Below, piece after piece: positions 32,585-41,423 of a stretch of 64,000 nucleotides of DNA (its first letter is position 1; each line of letters starts with the position of its first letter). Made by a program: the position numbers and the translations under genes. Under the pieces are notes generated by a model that searched no databases, had not been told where the DNA came from, and was given only the letters and a program-made list of their open reading frames with translations. Source of the DNA: 3107 sp965216225 (lineage in GTDB: Bacteria > Pseudomonadota > Alphaproteobacteria > Rhodobacterales > Rhodobacteraceae); contig CBDCFF010000028.1 of assembly GCA_965216225.1 (NCBI GenBank), forward strand, positions 62,001 through 126,000. The letters run 5' to 3'.

Positions 32585-33144
32585 TGCTTGACACTGCGAC
32601 CTACACTCCGCGCCTGAAAGCCCTCTACAAGGACAGCATCCGTGCCGCCCTGAAAGAGGAATTCGGCTATGGCAACGACATGCAGATCCCGCGTCTGGAC
32701 AAGATCGCCCTGAACATGGGCGTCGGCGAAGCCGTCAGGGACACCAAAAAGGTCAAGACCGCCCAGGAGGCGCTGAGCCTGATTGCCGGCCAGCACGCTG
32801 TCATCACCCGCGCCAGGAAATCCATCGCCGCGTTCCGTGTGCGTGAGGACATGCCGCTGGGCGCCAGGGTGATCTTGCGCGGCAACCGGATGTACGAATT
32901 TCTGGATCGTCTGATCACCGTGGCCCTGCCCCGTGTCCGCGACTTTCGCGGCCTGAAGACGACCGCATTCGACGGCCGCGGCAACTACGCCATGGGCCTG
33001 AGAGAGCACATCGTCTTTCCCGAGGTCGATTTTGACAGGGTTGATGACATGCTGGGCATGGACATCGTGATCGCCACCAACGCGAATACCGACGCGGAAG
33101 CAAAGGCATTGTTGAAGCATTTCAACATGCCGTTCAGAGCCTGA
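32584..33144 (+). CDS. rplE: 50S ribosomal protein L5
   Basis: 186 residues; binds 5S RNA and the P-site tRNA. Conserved PRLDKIALNMGVGEAVRDTK, the AGQHAVITRARKSIAAFRVR block and GLREHIVFPEVDFD are present. The ATG shares a base with the rplX stop (TGATG). Confidence 0.98.
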   Translation: MLDTATYTPRLKALYKDSIRAALKEEFGYGNDMQIPRLDKIALNMGVGEAVRDTKKVKTAQEALSLIAGQHAVITRARKSIAAFRVREDMPLGARVILRGNRMYEFLDRLITVALPRVRDFRGLKTTAFDGRGNYAMGLREHIVFPEVDFDRVDDMLGMDIVIATNANTDAEAKALLKHFNMPFRA

Positions 33145-33165
33145 GCCGCGGGAAGGAATTGAAAC

Positions 33166-33471
33166 ATGGCCAAGAAAGCAATGCTCGAACGCGAAGTCAA
33201 ACGCGCCGCGCTGGTGGAAAAATACGCCGCCAGACGCGCCGCGCTGAAAAAGATTGCAAACGACGGAAGCCGCCCGATGGAAGAGCGTTTCAGGGCGCGC
33301 CTGAAACTCGCGAAACTGCCGCGCAACAGTTCTGCCACGCGCATCCACAACCGCTGCCAGTTGACTGGCCGTCCACACGGTTACTACCGCAAGCTCAAGG
33401 TGTCGCGGATCGCGCTGCGCGAGCTTGGCTCTGGCGGCCAGGCCCCGGGCCTGGTGAAATCAAGCTGGTAG
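33166..33471 (+). CDS. rpsN: 30S ribosomal protein S14
   Basis: 101 residues of the long, zinc-free type (no CxxC pairs), with LPRNSSATRIHNRCQLTGRP and LRELGSGGQAPGLVKSSW. It follows rplE by 21 bases with GGAAGG upstream. Confidence 0.97.
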   Translation: MAKKAMLEREVKRAALVEKYAARRAALKKIANDGSRPMEERFRARLKLAKLPRNSSATRIHNRCQLTGRPHGYYRKLKVSRIALRELGSGGQAPGLVKSSW

Positions 33472-33485
33472 GGGGAGACTGAATC

Positions 33486-33878
33486 ATGAACGATCCTCTC
33501 GGCGATATGCTGACCCGCATCCGCAACGCACAGATGCGCGGCAAGTCAACCGTTTCCACCCCGGCGTCGAAACTGCGCGCTTGGGTTCTGGATGTTCTGG
33601 CCGACGAAGGCTATATCCGCGGTTACGAGAAAACCACCGATGCCAATGGCCATCCGGCCATTGAGATCAGCCTGAAATATTATGGCGGCGCCCCGGTCAT
33701 CCGCGAACTGAAGCGGATATCGAAGCCAGGTCGTCGCGTCTATTCGGCGTCGAGGGAGATTCCGCAGGTTCGTCAGGGCCTGGGCGTTTCCATTGTCTCG
33801 ACTCCGAAAGGCGTCATGTCGGACGCATCAGCACGCGCCGCCAATATCGGCGGCGAAGTGCTCTGCCAGGTGTTCTGA
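33486..33878 (+). CDS. rpsH: 30S ribosomal protein S8
   Basis: 130 residues, MNDPLGDMLTRIRNAQMRGK, with the RNA-binding C-terminal VSTPKGVMSDASARAANIGG. In E. coli S8 represses the spc operon; no regulatory element is visible here. Confidence 0.98.
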   Translation: MNDPLGDMLTRIRNAQMRGKSTVSTPASKLRAWVLDVLADEGYIRGYEKTTDANGHPAIEISLKYYGGAPVIRELKRISKPGRRVYSASREIPQVRQGLGVSIVSTPKGVMSDASARAANIGGEVLCQVF

Positions 33879-33888
33879 GGAGGACAGC

Positions 33889-34422
33889 ATGTCTCGGATT
33901 GGCAAAAAACCGGTCGGGCTGCCATCGGGTGTCACCGCATCCGTGTCCGGCCAGACCATCGAAGTGAAGGGCCCGAAAGGCGTCCGCAGCTTTACCGCGA
34001 CCGACGATGTCGCCATCACGGTCGGGCAGAACGCCGTAAAGGTCGCGCCGCGCGGCAATTCCAAGCGTTCCCGACAGCAATGGGGCATGTCGCGGACCAT
34101 GGTCGCCAACCTGGTGGCCGGTGTCACCGAAGGCTTCAGGAAAGAGCTTGAAATCCGGGGCGTCGGTTATCGCGCCCAGATGCAGGGCAACGTCCTGAAG
34201 CTGAATCTCGGCCTCAGCCACGATGTCGAATATACCGCCCCCGAAGGCGTGAGCGTGAGCGCACCGAAACCGACCGAAATCGTCGTTGAAGGCATCGACG
34301 AACAGAAAGTCGGCCAGGTTGCCGCGAATATCCGCGAATGGCGCAGGCCGGAGCCCTACAAGGGCAAGGGCATCCGCTACAAGGGTGAATATATCTTCAT
34401 CAAGGAAGGCAAGAAGAAGTAG
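33889..34422 (+). CDS. rplF: 50S ribosomal protein L6
   Basis: 177 residues from ATG 33889, chosen because GAGGAGG (33877-33883) is about 6 bases upstream and L6 proteins start SRIGKKPV. Two repeated domains are present, with the C-terminal KGKGIRYKGEYIFIKEGKKK. Confidence 0.97.
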   Translation: MSRIGKKPVGLPSGVTASVSGQTIEVKGPKGVRSFTATDDVAITVGQNAVKVAPRGNSKRSRQQWGMSRTMVANLVAGVTEGFRKELEIRGVGYRAQMQGNVLKLNLGLSHDVEYTAPEGVSVSAPKPTEIVVEGIDEQKVGQVAANIREWRRPEPYKGKGIRYKGEYIFIKEGKKK

Positions 34423-34434
34423 GGACGCTAGAAA

Positions 34435-34794
34435 ATGGCAGACAGCAAACGGGAACTGTTTCTGAAGCGCCGCCTGCGCGTTCGGAACAAACTGCGGAAG
34501 TCGAACGCCGGTCGCGTTCGCCTGTCCGTTCACCGCTCGAACAAGAACATCAGCGCCCAGTTGATCGACGATGTTCAGGGCAAGACGCTCGCCTCGGCGT
34601 CGTCGCTGGAAAAGGAACTGGGCGTGGTTGGCAGGAACAATGTCGAAACGGCGGCCAGGGTCGGTGCGGCGATTGCCGAGCGCGCCAGGAAGGCAGGGGT
34701 CGAGGTTTGCTATCTTGACCGTGGCGGCTTTCTTTTCCACGGCAAGGTGAAGGCTCTGGCCGACGCCGCCCGTGAAGGCGGCCTGAAGTTCTGA
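34435..34794 (+). CDS. rplR: 50S ribosomal protein L18
   Basis: 119 residues; 5S RNA binder. Contains RLSVHRSNKNISAQLIDDV and the C-terminal DRGGFLFHGKVKALADAARE. Confidence 0.97.
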   Translation: MADSKRELFLKRRLRVRNKLRKSNAGRVRLSVHRSNKNISAQLIDDVQGKTLASASSLEKELGVVGRNNVETAARVGAAIAERARKAGVEVCYLDRGGFLFHGKVKALADAAREGGLKF

Positions 34795-34806
34795 GGAGAC
34801 GAGAGA

Positions 34807-35382
34807 ATGGCAGAAAGACAGAACCGCCGGGACCGTCGCGAGCGCGAGGAAACCCCGGAATTCGCCGATCGTCTCGTGGCGATCAACCGGGTGTCGAAAA
34901 CCGTGAAGGGGGGCAAGCGTTTCGGCTTTGCAGCCCTGGTGGTTGTCGGCGACCAGAAAGGCCGCGTCGGCTTTGGCAAGGGCAAGGCCAAGGAAGTGCC
35001 GGAGGCGATCCGCAAGGCGACAGAGCAGGCCAGGCGCCAGATGGTTCGTGTGCCGCTGCGCGAAGGCCGCACCCTGCACCACGACATCGAGGGCCGCCAC
35101 GGCGCCGGCAAGGTGGTCATGCGCACCGCCCCGCAGGGGACCGGCATCATCGCTGGCGGTCCGATGCGCGCCGTGTTCGAGATGCTGGGCGTACAGGACG
35201 TTGTTGCGAAGTCCCTAGGCTCGCAAAACCCCTATAACATGATCCGCGCAACCCTGAACGGGCTTTCGAAAGAGGCCAGCCCGCGCATGGTTGCCCAGCG
35301 TCGCGGCAGGAAAGTGGCCGACATCCTGAAAAAGGATGCCGCCCCGGCCATGGACGCCCCGGCAGAAGCCGCCGAAGCGTAG
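34807..35382 (+). CDS. rpsE: 30S ribosomal protein S5
   Basis: 191 residues. The S5 double-stranded RNA-binding domain is complete (GGKRFGFAALVVVGDQKGRV, GFGKGKAKEVPEAIRKA), as is the C-terminal domain (GIIAGGPMRAVFEMLGVQDV). It ends with an Ala/Glu-rich tail. Confidence 0.97.
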   Translation: MAERQNRRDRREREETPEFADRLVAINRVSKTVKGGKRFGFAALVVVGDQKGRVGFGKGKAKEVPEAIRKATEQARRQMVRVPLREGRTLHHDIEGRHGAGKVVMRTAPQGTGIIAGGPMRAVFEMLGVQDVVAKSLGSQNPYNMIRATLNGLSKEASPRMVAQRRGRKVADILKKDAAPAMDAPAEAAEA

Positions 35383-35394
35383 GGAGAGGGACAA

Positions 35395-35586
35395 ATGGCC
35401 AGAAAAACCATCATCGTCAGGCAAACCGGCTCTCCTATCCGCCGCCCGGCCAAACAGCGCGCGACGCTGATCGGCCTTGGCCTGAACAGGATGCACCGGG
35501 TCCGCGAACTGGAAGACACGCCATCGGTGCGCGGCATGATCGAGAAGATTCCGCATCTGGTCGAAATCGTCGAGGAACGCGGGTAA
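35395..35586 (+). CDS. rpmD: 50S ribosomal protein L30
   Basis: 63 residues, MARKTIIVRQTGSPIRRPAK, with ATLIGLGLNRMHRVRELEDT. It is the last ribosomal gene of the run; rplO and secY, which normally follow, are not in the window. Confidence 0.96.
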   Translation: MARKTIIVRQTGSPIRRPAKQRATLIGLGLNRMHRVRELEDTPSVRGMIEKIPHLVEIVEERG

Positions 35587-35632
35587 TCGGCCCATGGGGC
35601 GGGGTTCCCCCCGCCATGCGACAGCACGGAAC

Positions 35633-35652
35633 GCCCCGGTGAAAGCCGGGGC
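35633..35652 (+). terminator. Hairpin terminator candidate after rpmD
   Basis: GCCCCGG (35633-35639), a TGAAAG loop and CCGGGGC (35646-35652) form a 7-bp stem followed by ATTCTGCGTT. It sits 47 bases past rpmD and would end the ribosomal transcript here. Confidence 0.6.
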
Positions 35653-35782
35653 ATTCTGCGTTGAAGCACATGGGGATTCATGCAACATATGGCGGAAGGC
35701 GCGGGCAGGCAGGACACCACATGAAACATGTTACCCCGGCTTCTTGTCACCAGATCAGCCGGATCAAGTGCGGTCTGCAAAT

Positions 35783-36706
35783 ATGAATTCGCGCGATCTG
35801 CCTGAAATCATATTGCATCTCGGCGCACACCGGACTGGCACGACCCGGCTTCAAACCATTCTGGATGCAAATCAGGATATTCTGGCCGAAAACGGAATTG
35901 CGGCCTTGACGCCGCCGCGCCCGGGCAAAAGGGGCTGCACAACAATCCGCGATGTGCTCAAACCCTTGCCGCCGAAACGCAGAATTCCGATCAGGCACTC
36001 CTTGAGAATGCGGAAGGCGCGGGCCACGTTTTCGAATTTGATTGCAAACGATTTTCCTGATCGGGCGCCGCGCAGGATCATCGTGTCGGAAGAAAATTTG
36101 CTTTCGCTCCCTTTTCTGAAAACCGGTTTTGAACTTTATCCATCGGTGTATCCACGCCTTGTCGCATTCCAGAAAATCCTCGGCTGTGTTCCCTCCGAGG
36201 TACACCTGACGATTCGGGCATACGATACGTTTCTTGTTTCATTGTATGCTTTACACGCGCTCCACATGTCTCGCAGGATGCCGTCTTTCGATGACTTTCG
36301 GCAGAATTATCTTGCTGTTCACTGGGGGTGGCCAAACGTAATCGCAAGTGTGACCCGTGCATTTCCTGCAACGCCACTGAAATTGACGCAATACGAACGT
36401 GATCCGGTAGAGAGCCGGGTGCGGAATCTCGTCGGCCCGGAGCTTTTTGCTGGATTTCGGCTGGACGGCGACGAGCGACCAAACATTGCCCCAACGGTTG
36501 AGGCAATGGCTGCCGCCACCCGTTCGAACGGTCAGACATCGCGTGATGATCTGGTCACAAGGTACGCGGATGGAACCCGGTTTGATCCACTTGACGAGGA
36601 AGAACGATCAATTCTTGCACGGCGTTATGAAACAGACCTGGCGTCGCTGGAGATATCGCATCCAAGCCGATTGCCGACCATTTCGCCGGGCGACCGGTGG
36701 CAGTGA
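35783..36706 (+). CDS. Sulfotransferase-like protein
   Basis: A 307-residue protein whose start IILHLGAHRTGTTRLQTILD (about residues 9-28) is the PAPS-binding loop pattern of sulfotransferase-like proteins common in roseobacters. The second, SEENLL-type segment appears near RRIIVSEENLLSLP. The acceptor is unknown; polysaccharide or lipid sulfation is possible. I use ATG 35783 rather than an upstream start because the P-loop then lies at the normal N-terminal place. Its GC content is lower than that of the ribosomal genes before it, and it lies beside the IS island, so transfer is plausible. Confidence 0.75.
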   Translation: MNSRDLPEIILHLGAHRTGTTRLQTILDANQDILAENGIAALTPPRPGKRGCTTIRDVLKPLPPKRRIPIRHSLRMRKARATFSNLIANDFPDRAPRRIIVSEENLLSLPFLKTGFELYPSVYPRLVAFQKILGCVPSEVHLTIRAYDTFLVSLYALHALHMSRRMPSFDDFRQNYLAVHWGWPNVIASVTRAFPATPLKLTQYERDPVESRVRNLVGPELFAGFRLDGDERPNIAPTVEAMAAATRSNGQTSRDDLVTRYADGTRFDPLDEEERSILARRYETDLASLEISHPSRLPTISPGDRWQ

Positions 36707-36940
36707 TCCGGCCGTGATCACCGCAGTTGCCCCCCTGCCCGCAAGGTCTTCGCGGCTCCGGTCGATGTCAAAGGCCCTGTCGCCAGGCAGTGCGCCAAAG
36801 GCAAGCCCGCCAGCCAGCGGCGCAACCCCGAGGCTGGCCCGGCAGCAACATGAAGCGCGCCGGTATCGTCAGGTTTCTGGAGCCAGGTTGAGCTTTCTGT
36901 CTGTTGCTGAGTTCAGGCTGCGGTGAGTTGACATGTGATG
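36707..36940. other. Spacer between the sulfotransferase gene and the IS6 remnant
   Basis: No gene or clear repeat is visible here. It probably contains worn IS flank. Confidence 0.35.
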
Positions 36941-37363
36941 TCATCCCGGAGCGCCTTGGGCGTCTGATCCGGCATGGCGGTACGAGATGGCGGAAGCGGA
37001 AAGGGTATGGCGACGGGGGCGGAAGATGGTTTGCACCTGGTCGTGGGCGGCACGAAATCGCTGTGCCGGCTCCGGTGATTTGAAGCGTCCGAAGGTCTTC
37101 CCGCGCCGTCGCGTGGGTATCCACGGCCCGCCACAGCCGATGTTTCGTTCCCCGAATTGCGATGACACCTTCGTCCGGGTGCCATTATCGGACGGTTCCG
37201 GTCGATCCCGGCGAATGGACTTTGCAGAGAGCGGGCCAAACTCAGCGACCCGGGCGCGGGTTGTCTTGTGGCTCACGACGATGCCACGTTCAGCCGGCAG
37301 ATATTCAGCGTCACGCAGGCTCGTGGCGAACCGAAAGCAAGCCCGGATGGCGCAAGAGATCAC
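36941..37363 (-). pseudogene. IS6-family transposase remnant
   Basis: The minus-strand peptide has recognisable blocks in the correct order: RFATSLRDAEYLPAERGIVV, then FGPLSAKSIRRDRPEPSDN, then (after a large internal loss) KTFGRFKSPEPAQRFRAAHD and IFRPRRHTLSASAISYRHA. These correspond to the N-terminus and the far C-terminus of IS240/IS26-like transposases. The catalytic middle is deleted and no start codon is in place, so it is a fossil. Confidence 0.7.
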
Positions 37364-37402
37364 CTCAGGCGGAAAGCGGGGGCCTTGAAGGCGCCAGACT
37401 GT

Positions 37403-38597
37403 GGGAGTGTCATGAACTCTGTGTATCTGCCCTGTCTCATGCGGTTTTCAGATATGGTCACGCATTGAAGCGCTCCTCGCACATGATATCGAACTGGTTG
37501 CGGGCAGCAAACCATTCGCGGACGTTTCTGCCTCCTTTTTCGAAGTTCCGGATTGCCGGACAGATCAGCCTGGTCGCCGCCTCCCCGGTCGGGAACGAGC
37601 CGCGCGTCCTGATGGATTTGCGGATCACACGGTTCAGGCTTTCCATGGCATTCGTTGTGCAGATGATCCTGCGGATCGCCGGGTCGAAGGCAGGGAACGG
37701 TATCACCTCTTGCCACGCCCGGTGCCAGGCCGGGGCGATGGAGGCATGTTTTCCGGCCCGTTTTTCCTCGAATGCGTCCAGTTCATCGGCGGCCAAGTCG
37801 GCGGCCGGGTCGGCGGTCGCCGCACCGTAAATCCGGCGCAGACCGGTGGCCACATATTTGCGGTCCCTCCAGGCACGGAAGTTCGGAGAATGGCGCTCCA
37901 GATGCACGATGCAGGTCTGAACCGTGGCCTCGGGGAAAGCGGCCGTGATCGCCTCGGGAAAGCCTCTGGAGAGTGTCCACAACGGCGATCAGAATGTCCT
38001 GGACACCCCGGTTCTTCAACTCATTCATGACCGATAGCCAGAACCTGGCGCCCTCATTCCCGGCAATCCACAGGCCCGGAACCTCGCGCACGCCGTCGCG
38101 GGAAACGCCGGGCGCCACATGGACGGCCCTGTTCCTGACCATGCGGCTGTCGGCGTCCCTGATCTTCACGCGCAGGGCGTCGAAGATCACGATGGGGCAC
38201 ATCCGGTCCAGTGCCCGGGATTGCCACTCGCGCACCTCATCCGGAACGGCATCGGTGACCCGGCTGATCAGGTCAGCAGAAACCTGGGGGCCGTATGCCT
38301 CTTCAGGATGGGCGCGGATATCGCGCACGCAAAGACCGGCGGCATGGAGCCCGATGATCCTGTCATCAATGCCGTCGATCCTTGTCTGACCCTTCCTGAC
38401 AAGTTCGGGCTCGAAACTGCCATCCCGATCACGCGGCACGGCAAGCGGCATCTCGCCATCCTGGCCCTTCAGGCGCTTGCCGGCGGCGCCGGTGCGTCGA
38501 TTGGGCTGGCCCGGAGGTGCATCCTTGCCTTCCTCATAGCCCGGATGAGATGTCAACTCAGCCCCGGGCATCCGCTCCATCAGCTTGATCTTCAGCT
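37403..38597 (-). mobile_element. IS256-family element, copy A (first family), left end lost
   Basis: The right terminus GGGAGTGTC with the CTGTGTATCTG block is at 37403-37427. The other end does not exist: the coding sequence stops at LKIK where copy B's left terminus (38598) begins in the opposite orientation. Compare the intact copy at 52795-54126. Confidence 0.8.
37458..38597 (-). pseudogene. IS256-family transposase, copy A (frameshifted, N-terminus missing)
   Basis: Reads from LKIKLMERMPGAELTSHPGY through the first catalytic Asp (IVIFDALRVKI) to ILIAVVDTLQ. A one-base gain near 37970 then shifts the frame, and the rest (GFPEAITAAFPEATVQTCIV to EERFNA, with the Glu in TNAMESLNRV) is in another frame. 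About 30 N-terminal residues are replaced by copy B. The changed spot reads GGAGAGTGTCC on the plus strand, the same as the element's terminal sequence. Confidence 0.8.
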
Positions 38598-39379
38598 GAG
38601 AGTGTCCGATCTTCCATGTATCCGTGATCTGTTCCATGCTTTGAGAGAGGAGCCATGACGATGACGATATCCAGGGAACTTCTGGACGAACTTCTGGAAG
38701 GCTGCGAGCGGCCTGAAGACCTGCCTGGCGATACCGGGCTGCTGAAAGAGCTCAAGATCAAACTGATGGAGCGGATGCTTGGGGCCGAACTGACCGCGCA
38801 TCCGGGCTATGAAGAAGGCAAGGATGCACCTCCGGGTCAGTCCAATCGGCGCAACGGCACAGCCGGCAAGCGCCTGAAGGGCCAGATCGGCGAGGCGCCG
38901 ATTTCCGTGCCGCGTGATCGGGATGGCAGTTTTGAACCGGAACTGGTGAAGAAGGGCCAGACCCGGATCGACGGGATGGATGACAGGATCATCGGCCTCT
39001 ATGCCGCCGGACGAGAGTGTCCGCGACATCCGCGCCCATCTTGAGGATATCTACGGTCTGCTGGTCTCGCCGGATTTGATCAGCCGCGTCACCGACGCCG
39101 TGCACGACGAGGTGCGCGACTGGCAAAGCCGGGCGCTGGAGCGGATGTATCCGATCGTGATCTTCGACGCGCTGCGGGTGAAGATCCGCGACGCCGACAG
39201 CCGCATGGTGAAGAACAAGGCCGTCTACATCGCCCTGGGGGTCAGCCGGGACGGCGTGCGCGAGGTCCTGGGCCTGTGGATCGCTGATAACGAGGGGGCC
39301 AAATTCTGGTTGTCGGTGATAAACGAGCTGAAGAACCGAGGTGTCCAGGACATTCTGATCGCCGTCGTTGACGGGCTCA
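38598..39379 (+). mobile_element. IS256-family element, copy B (first family), right part lost
   Basis: The left terminus GAGAGTGTCCG is at 38598-38608, followed by the usual GTATCCGTGATCTGTTCC leader. It ends at CTCA (39376-39379) where IS110 begins; the rest of the IS is not found on the other side of that IS110. Confidence 0.8.
38655..39379 (+). pseudogene. IS256-family transposase, copy B (frameshifted and truncated)
   Basis: Starts MTMTISRELLDELLEGCERP and is normal to IIGLYAAG. At 39011-39018 five bases of the intact copy are replaced by six, which shifts the frame; the altered spot reads GAGAGTGTCC. The other frame continues SVRDIRAHLEDIYG to GVQDILIAVVDGL, ending at the IS110 junction. 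The catalytic Glu region is missing. Confidence 0.8.
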
Positions 39380-39394
39380 GGATATCTGTCCTGG

Positions 39395-40312
39395 TCAAGG
39401 TTTGATTTTGGACCACTGGCGGTTTTCGCGGATCAAGGTATTTGCGAGGATGATGAGCTTGCGCATGATTGCCACAAGAGCGACCCTGGCTTTCCTGCCC
39501 TTTTGACGCAAAGCCTTGTAGACGCAGGTGAGTCGGGAATTGCAGCGCGCTGCGACGAGGGCGGGCATGTAGAGCGCCTGGCGAAGCCCGGCTCGTCCGC
39601 CTCCGATTTTCGCTCTGGCTGTCCATTTGCCGGACGTGCGCATGAAGGGAGCCAGGCCCGCAAGCGCGGCGGCCTGCCCGGGCGTCAAGGTTCCGATCTC
39701 CGGCATTTCGATGAGCATTGCGCGACGGCAGGGGATCGACCGCAGGATCTCGAACTGTCCGGCAAGCTTTGCATCCTCGCGGATACGCTTCTTCAACTCG
39801 GCATCGAGCCGGGCAAGTTGCTTTGCAATCTGGCGCATCCTGGTTTTCAGTTGCGCCTTGACGAGTGTGTTGCGCGCACCGCAGAGCCGGTTCCGGCAGG
39901 CAGTCTGGTCCTTGATGAGAGCGCTCCGGGCGACATGCACCTCCCGCAGATCGTTCATGGGTTCATCGCGCAACGGTGAAGCCTTCAGGTCAAGCATCGC
40001 CCCCATGCGGGCCAGCAGTTCCGCATCGATCCGGTCAGTTTTGGCGGACTGGCCGACCGCTTCGGCGAAGCGGCGGGCGCGTTTGGGGTTCACCTTGACC
40101 ATGGCGTGAGCCGTCTTTGAAAGGCGGGCCTCCAGATCGCGATGATAGCGTCCTGTAGGCTCGTAGACGACGCGGCAGCACTGCGGGCCGATCCAGTTCT
40201 TCAGCGTCTTCAGTCCTGTCCGGTCGTTGGTGAAGCGTTTCGCCTTGCCATCGCTCAGGCGATGGGTGTCGAGATGATCTTTCGAGATGTCGATGCCGAT
40301 GGTATCATTCAT
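39395..40312 (-). CDS. IS110-family transposase (DEDD recombinase)
   Basis: 305 residues from the ATG at 40312 (MNDTIGIDISKDHLDTHRLS). The RuvC-like DEDD domain has the Asp in GIDISKDHLD, Glu in VVYEPTGRYHRDLE and the Asp pair in KTDRIDAELLARMG. The C-terminal Tnp domain carries the serine-bearing region EIGTLTPGQAAALAGLAPF. IS110 enzymes recombine donor and target using an element-encoded bridge RNA. This copy has an intact frame; copy 2 is broken. Confidence 0.92.
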   Translation of the reverse strand: MNDTIGIDISKDHLDTHRLSDGKAKRFTNDRTGLKTLKNWIGPQCCRVVYEPTGRYHRDLEARLSKTAHAMVKVNPKRARRFAEAVGQSAKTDRIDAELLARMGAMLDLKASPLRDEPMNDLREVHVARSALIKDQTACRNRLCGARNTLVKAQLKTRMRQIAKQLARLDAELKKRIREDAKLAGQFEILRSIPCRRAMLIEMPEIGTLTPGQAAALAGLAPFMRTSGKWTARAKIGGGRAGLRQALYMPALVAARCNSRLTCVYKALRQKGRKARVALVAIMRKLIILANTLIRENRQWSKIKP

Positions 40313-40533
40313 GACCTTTTCGTCTCCCGTTCTTGTCATACGAGGCAGGGGTGTTCCCTCCTCCACTATCTGTTCGGGTTCATCAAAAGGGCGGGGGTGA
40401 TCCATCTTGAGAACGGTCCTCAAAGACCAGGGCATCATCGATCCATCCCCCGCCACCCCTCGGGCCGCTGCAGCGGCCCGAGGGGTGGCATCCGTATCGC
40501 ACGGATACGAATGCCTGGGAAATCCAATAGACA
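40313..40533 (-). ncRNA. Candidate IS110 bridge-RNA region
   Basis: About 220 bases of non-coding leader upstream of the transposase, the known place for bridge RNAs in the IS110 subgroup. It is strongly structured: 40457-40492 is a perfect 36-bp palindrome, ATCCGT and ACGGAT form a hairpin next to it, and TCTTGAG (40405-40411) pairs with CTCAAAGA (40419-40426). The last hairpin contains CTCAAAG, which matches the insertion site in the first-family IS256 (CTCAAAGG). The RNA limits and guide roles are inference. Confidence 0.5.
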
Positions 40534-41423
40534 AGGGCATTTCCACGGGCGACTTTCAGGAGGCTCCTGGGGCGCTGTTGGGGCCGAACGCGGCAGGGCT
40601 TTCATCGAGCACCATCTCGCGATTGAAAGCGGACTGGGGGGCGGAGTATGAACGCTGGCAGCGCCGCGATCTCAGTGCCCGGCGTTTCGTCTATGTCCGG
40701 GCCGATGGTGTCTATTTCCAACCGCGTATGGAAGAGCAGAAACAATGCGTTCTGGTGCTGATCGGCGCGGATGAGTGGGGCCGCAAGGAGGTTCTGGGGC
40801 TCACCGACGGCTACCGTGAAAGCACGCAGAGTTGGCGCGAGTTGCTGCTCGATCTCAAGCGTCGCGGGCTGTCCCACGCCCCCGATCTGGCCATTGGCGA
40901 CGGCGCCTTGGGGTTCTGGGCGGCGCTGCGCGAAGTCTTCGGCAGCACCCGGGAACAACGGTGTTGGGTTCACAAGACCGGAAACGTTCTCAATGCCATG
41001 CCCAAATCGGTGCAGGCCAAAGCCAAGGGCCACCTGCATGATATCTGGCAGGCGGAAACGAAGACCGAAGCCGGGGCCGCCTTCGATTTCTTCGTGGAAA
41101 CCTGTGGCGCGAAATATGACAAGGCGGTTGGGAAACTGACCAAAGACCGGGCTGTGCTGCTCTCCTTCTACGGCTTCCCTGCTGAGCACTGGAAGCACAT
41201 CCGAACCACGAACCCGATCGAGAGCACCTTCGCCACCGTCCGCCACCGCACCGGCAAAACCAAAGGCTGCCTGAGCCGCAAGACCGGGTTGGCCATGGCA
41301 TTCAAGCTGATGATGTCAGCGCAGGCCAAGTGGCGAAAGCTCGACGGCGCCAACCGCATGCCAGAGATCATTGAAGGGGTTGAGTTCACAGACGGGATCA
41401 AGCAAATTCAAAACGCCGCCTGA
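40534..41423 (+). pseudogene. IS256-family transposase (second family), N-terminus missing
   Basis: Coding continues from GISTGDFQEAPGALLGPNAA to the stop at 41423. The catalytic triad is present (Asp in VRADGVYFQ, Asp in AIGDGALGFW, Glu in TTNPIESTFATVRHR). The first 120 residues are missing because IS110 copy 1 and a different IS256 lie upstream. A frame stays open through the IS110 leader from 40407, but that is not the native start. Confidence 0.8.

Larger units (their letters stand above)
39380..40533 (-). mobile_element. IS110-family element, copy 1
   Basis: About 1154 bp, from the GGATATCTGTC end (39380) to the ATAGACA end (40533), limits set by comparison with copy 2. Left flank: the first-family IS256 at CTCA. 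Right flank: the second-family IS256 coding region starting AGGGCATTTCC. The two flanks belong to different elements, so recombination has happened at this IS110. No terminal inverted repeats or target duplication, as usual for IS110. Confidence 0.8.

Noticed and set aside
40457..40492. 36-bp palindrome as a plain rho-independent terminator
   Set aside because: No T-run on either side, it lies in the IS110 leader, and it is kept in both copies with the rest of the structured region, so a role in the element's RNA or DNA structure is more likely.
40407..40533. Native start of the second-family IS256 transposase at 40407
   Set aside because: This stretch is IS110 leader. The true N-terminus is seen at 58715-59075, and the frame upstream of 40534 is open only by chance.
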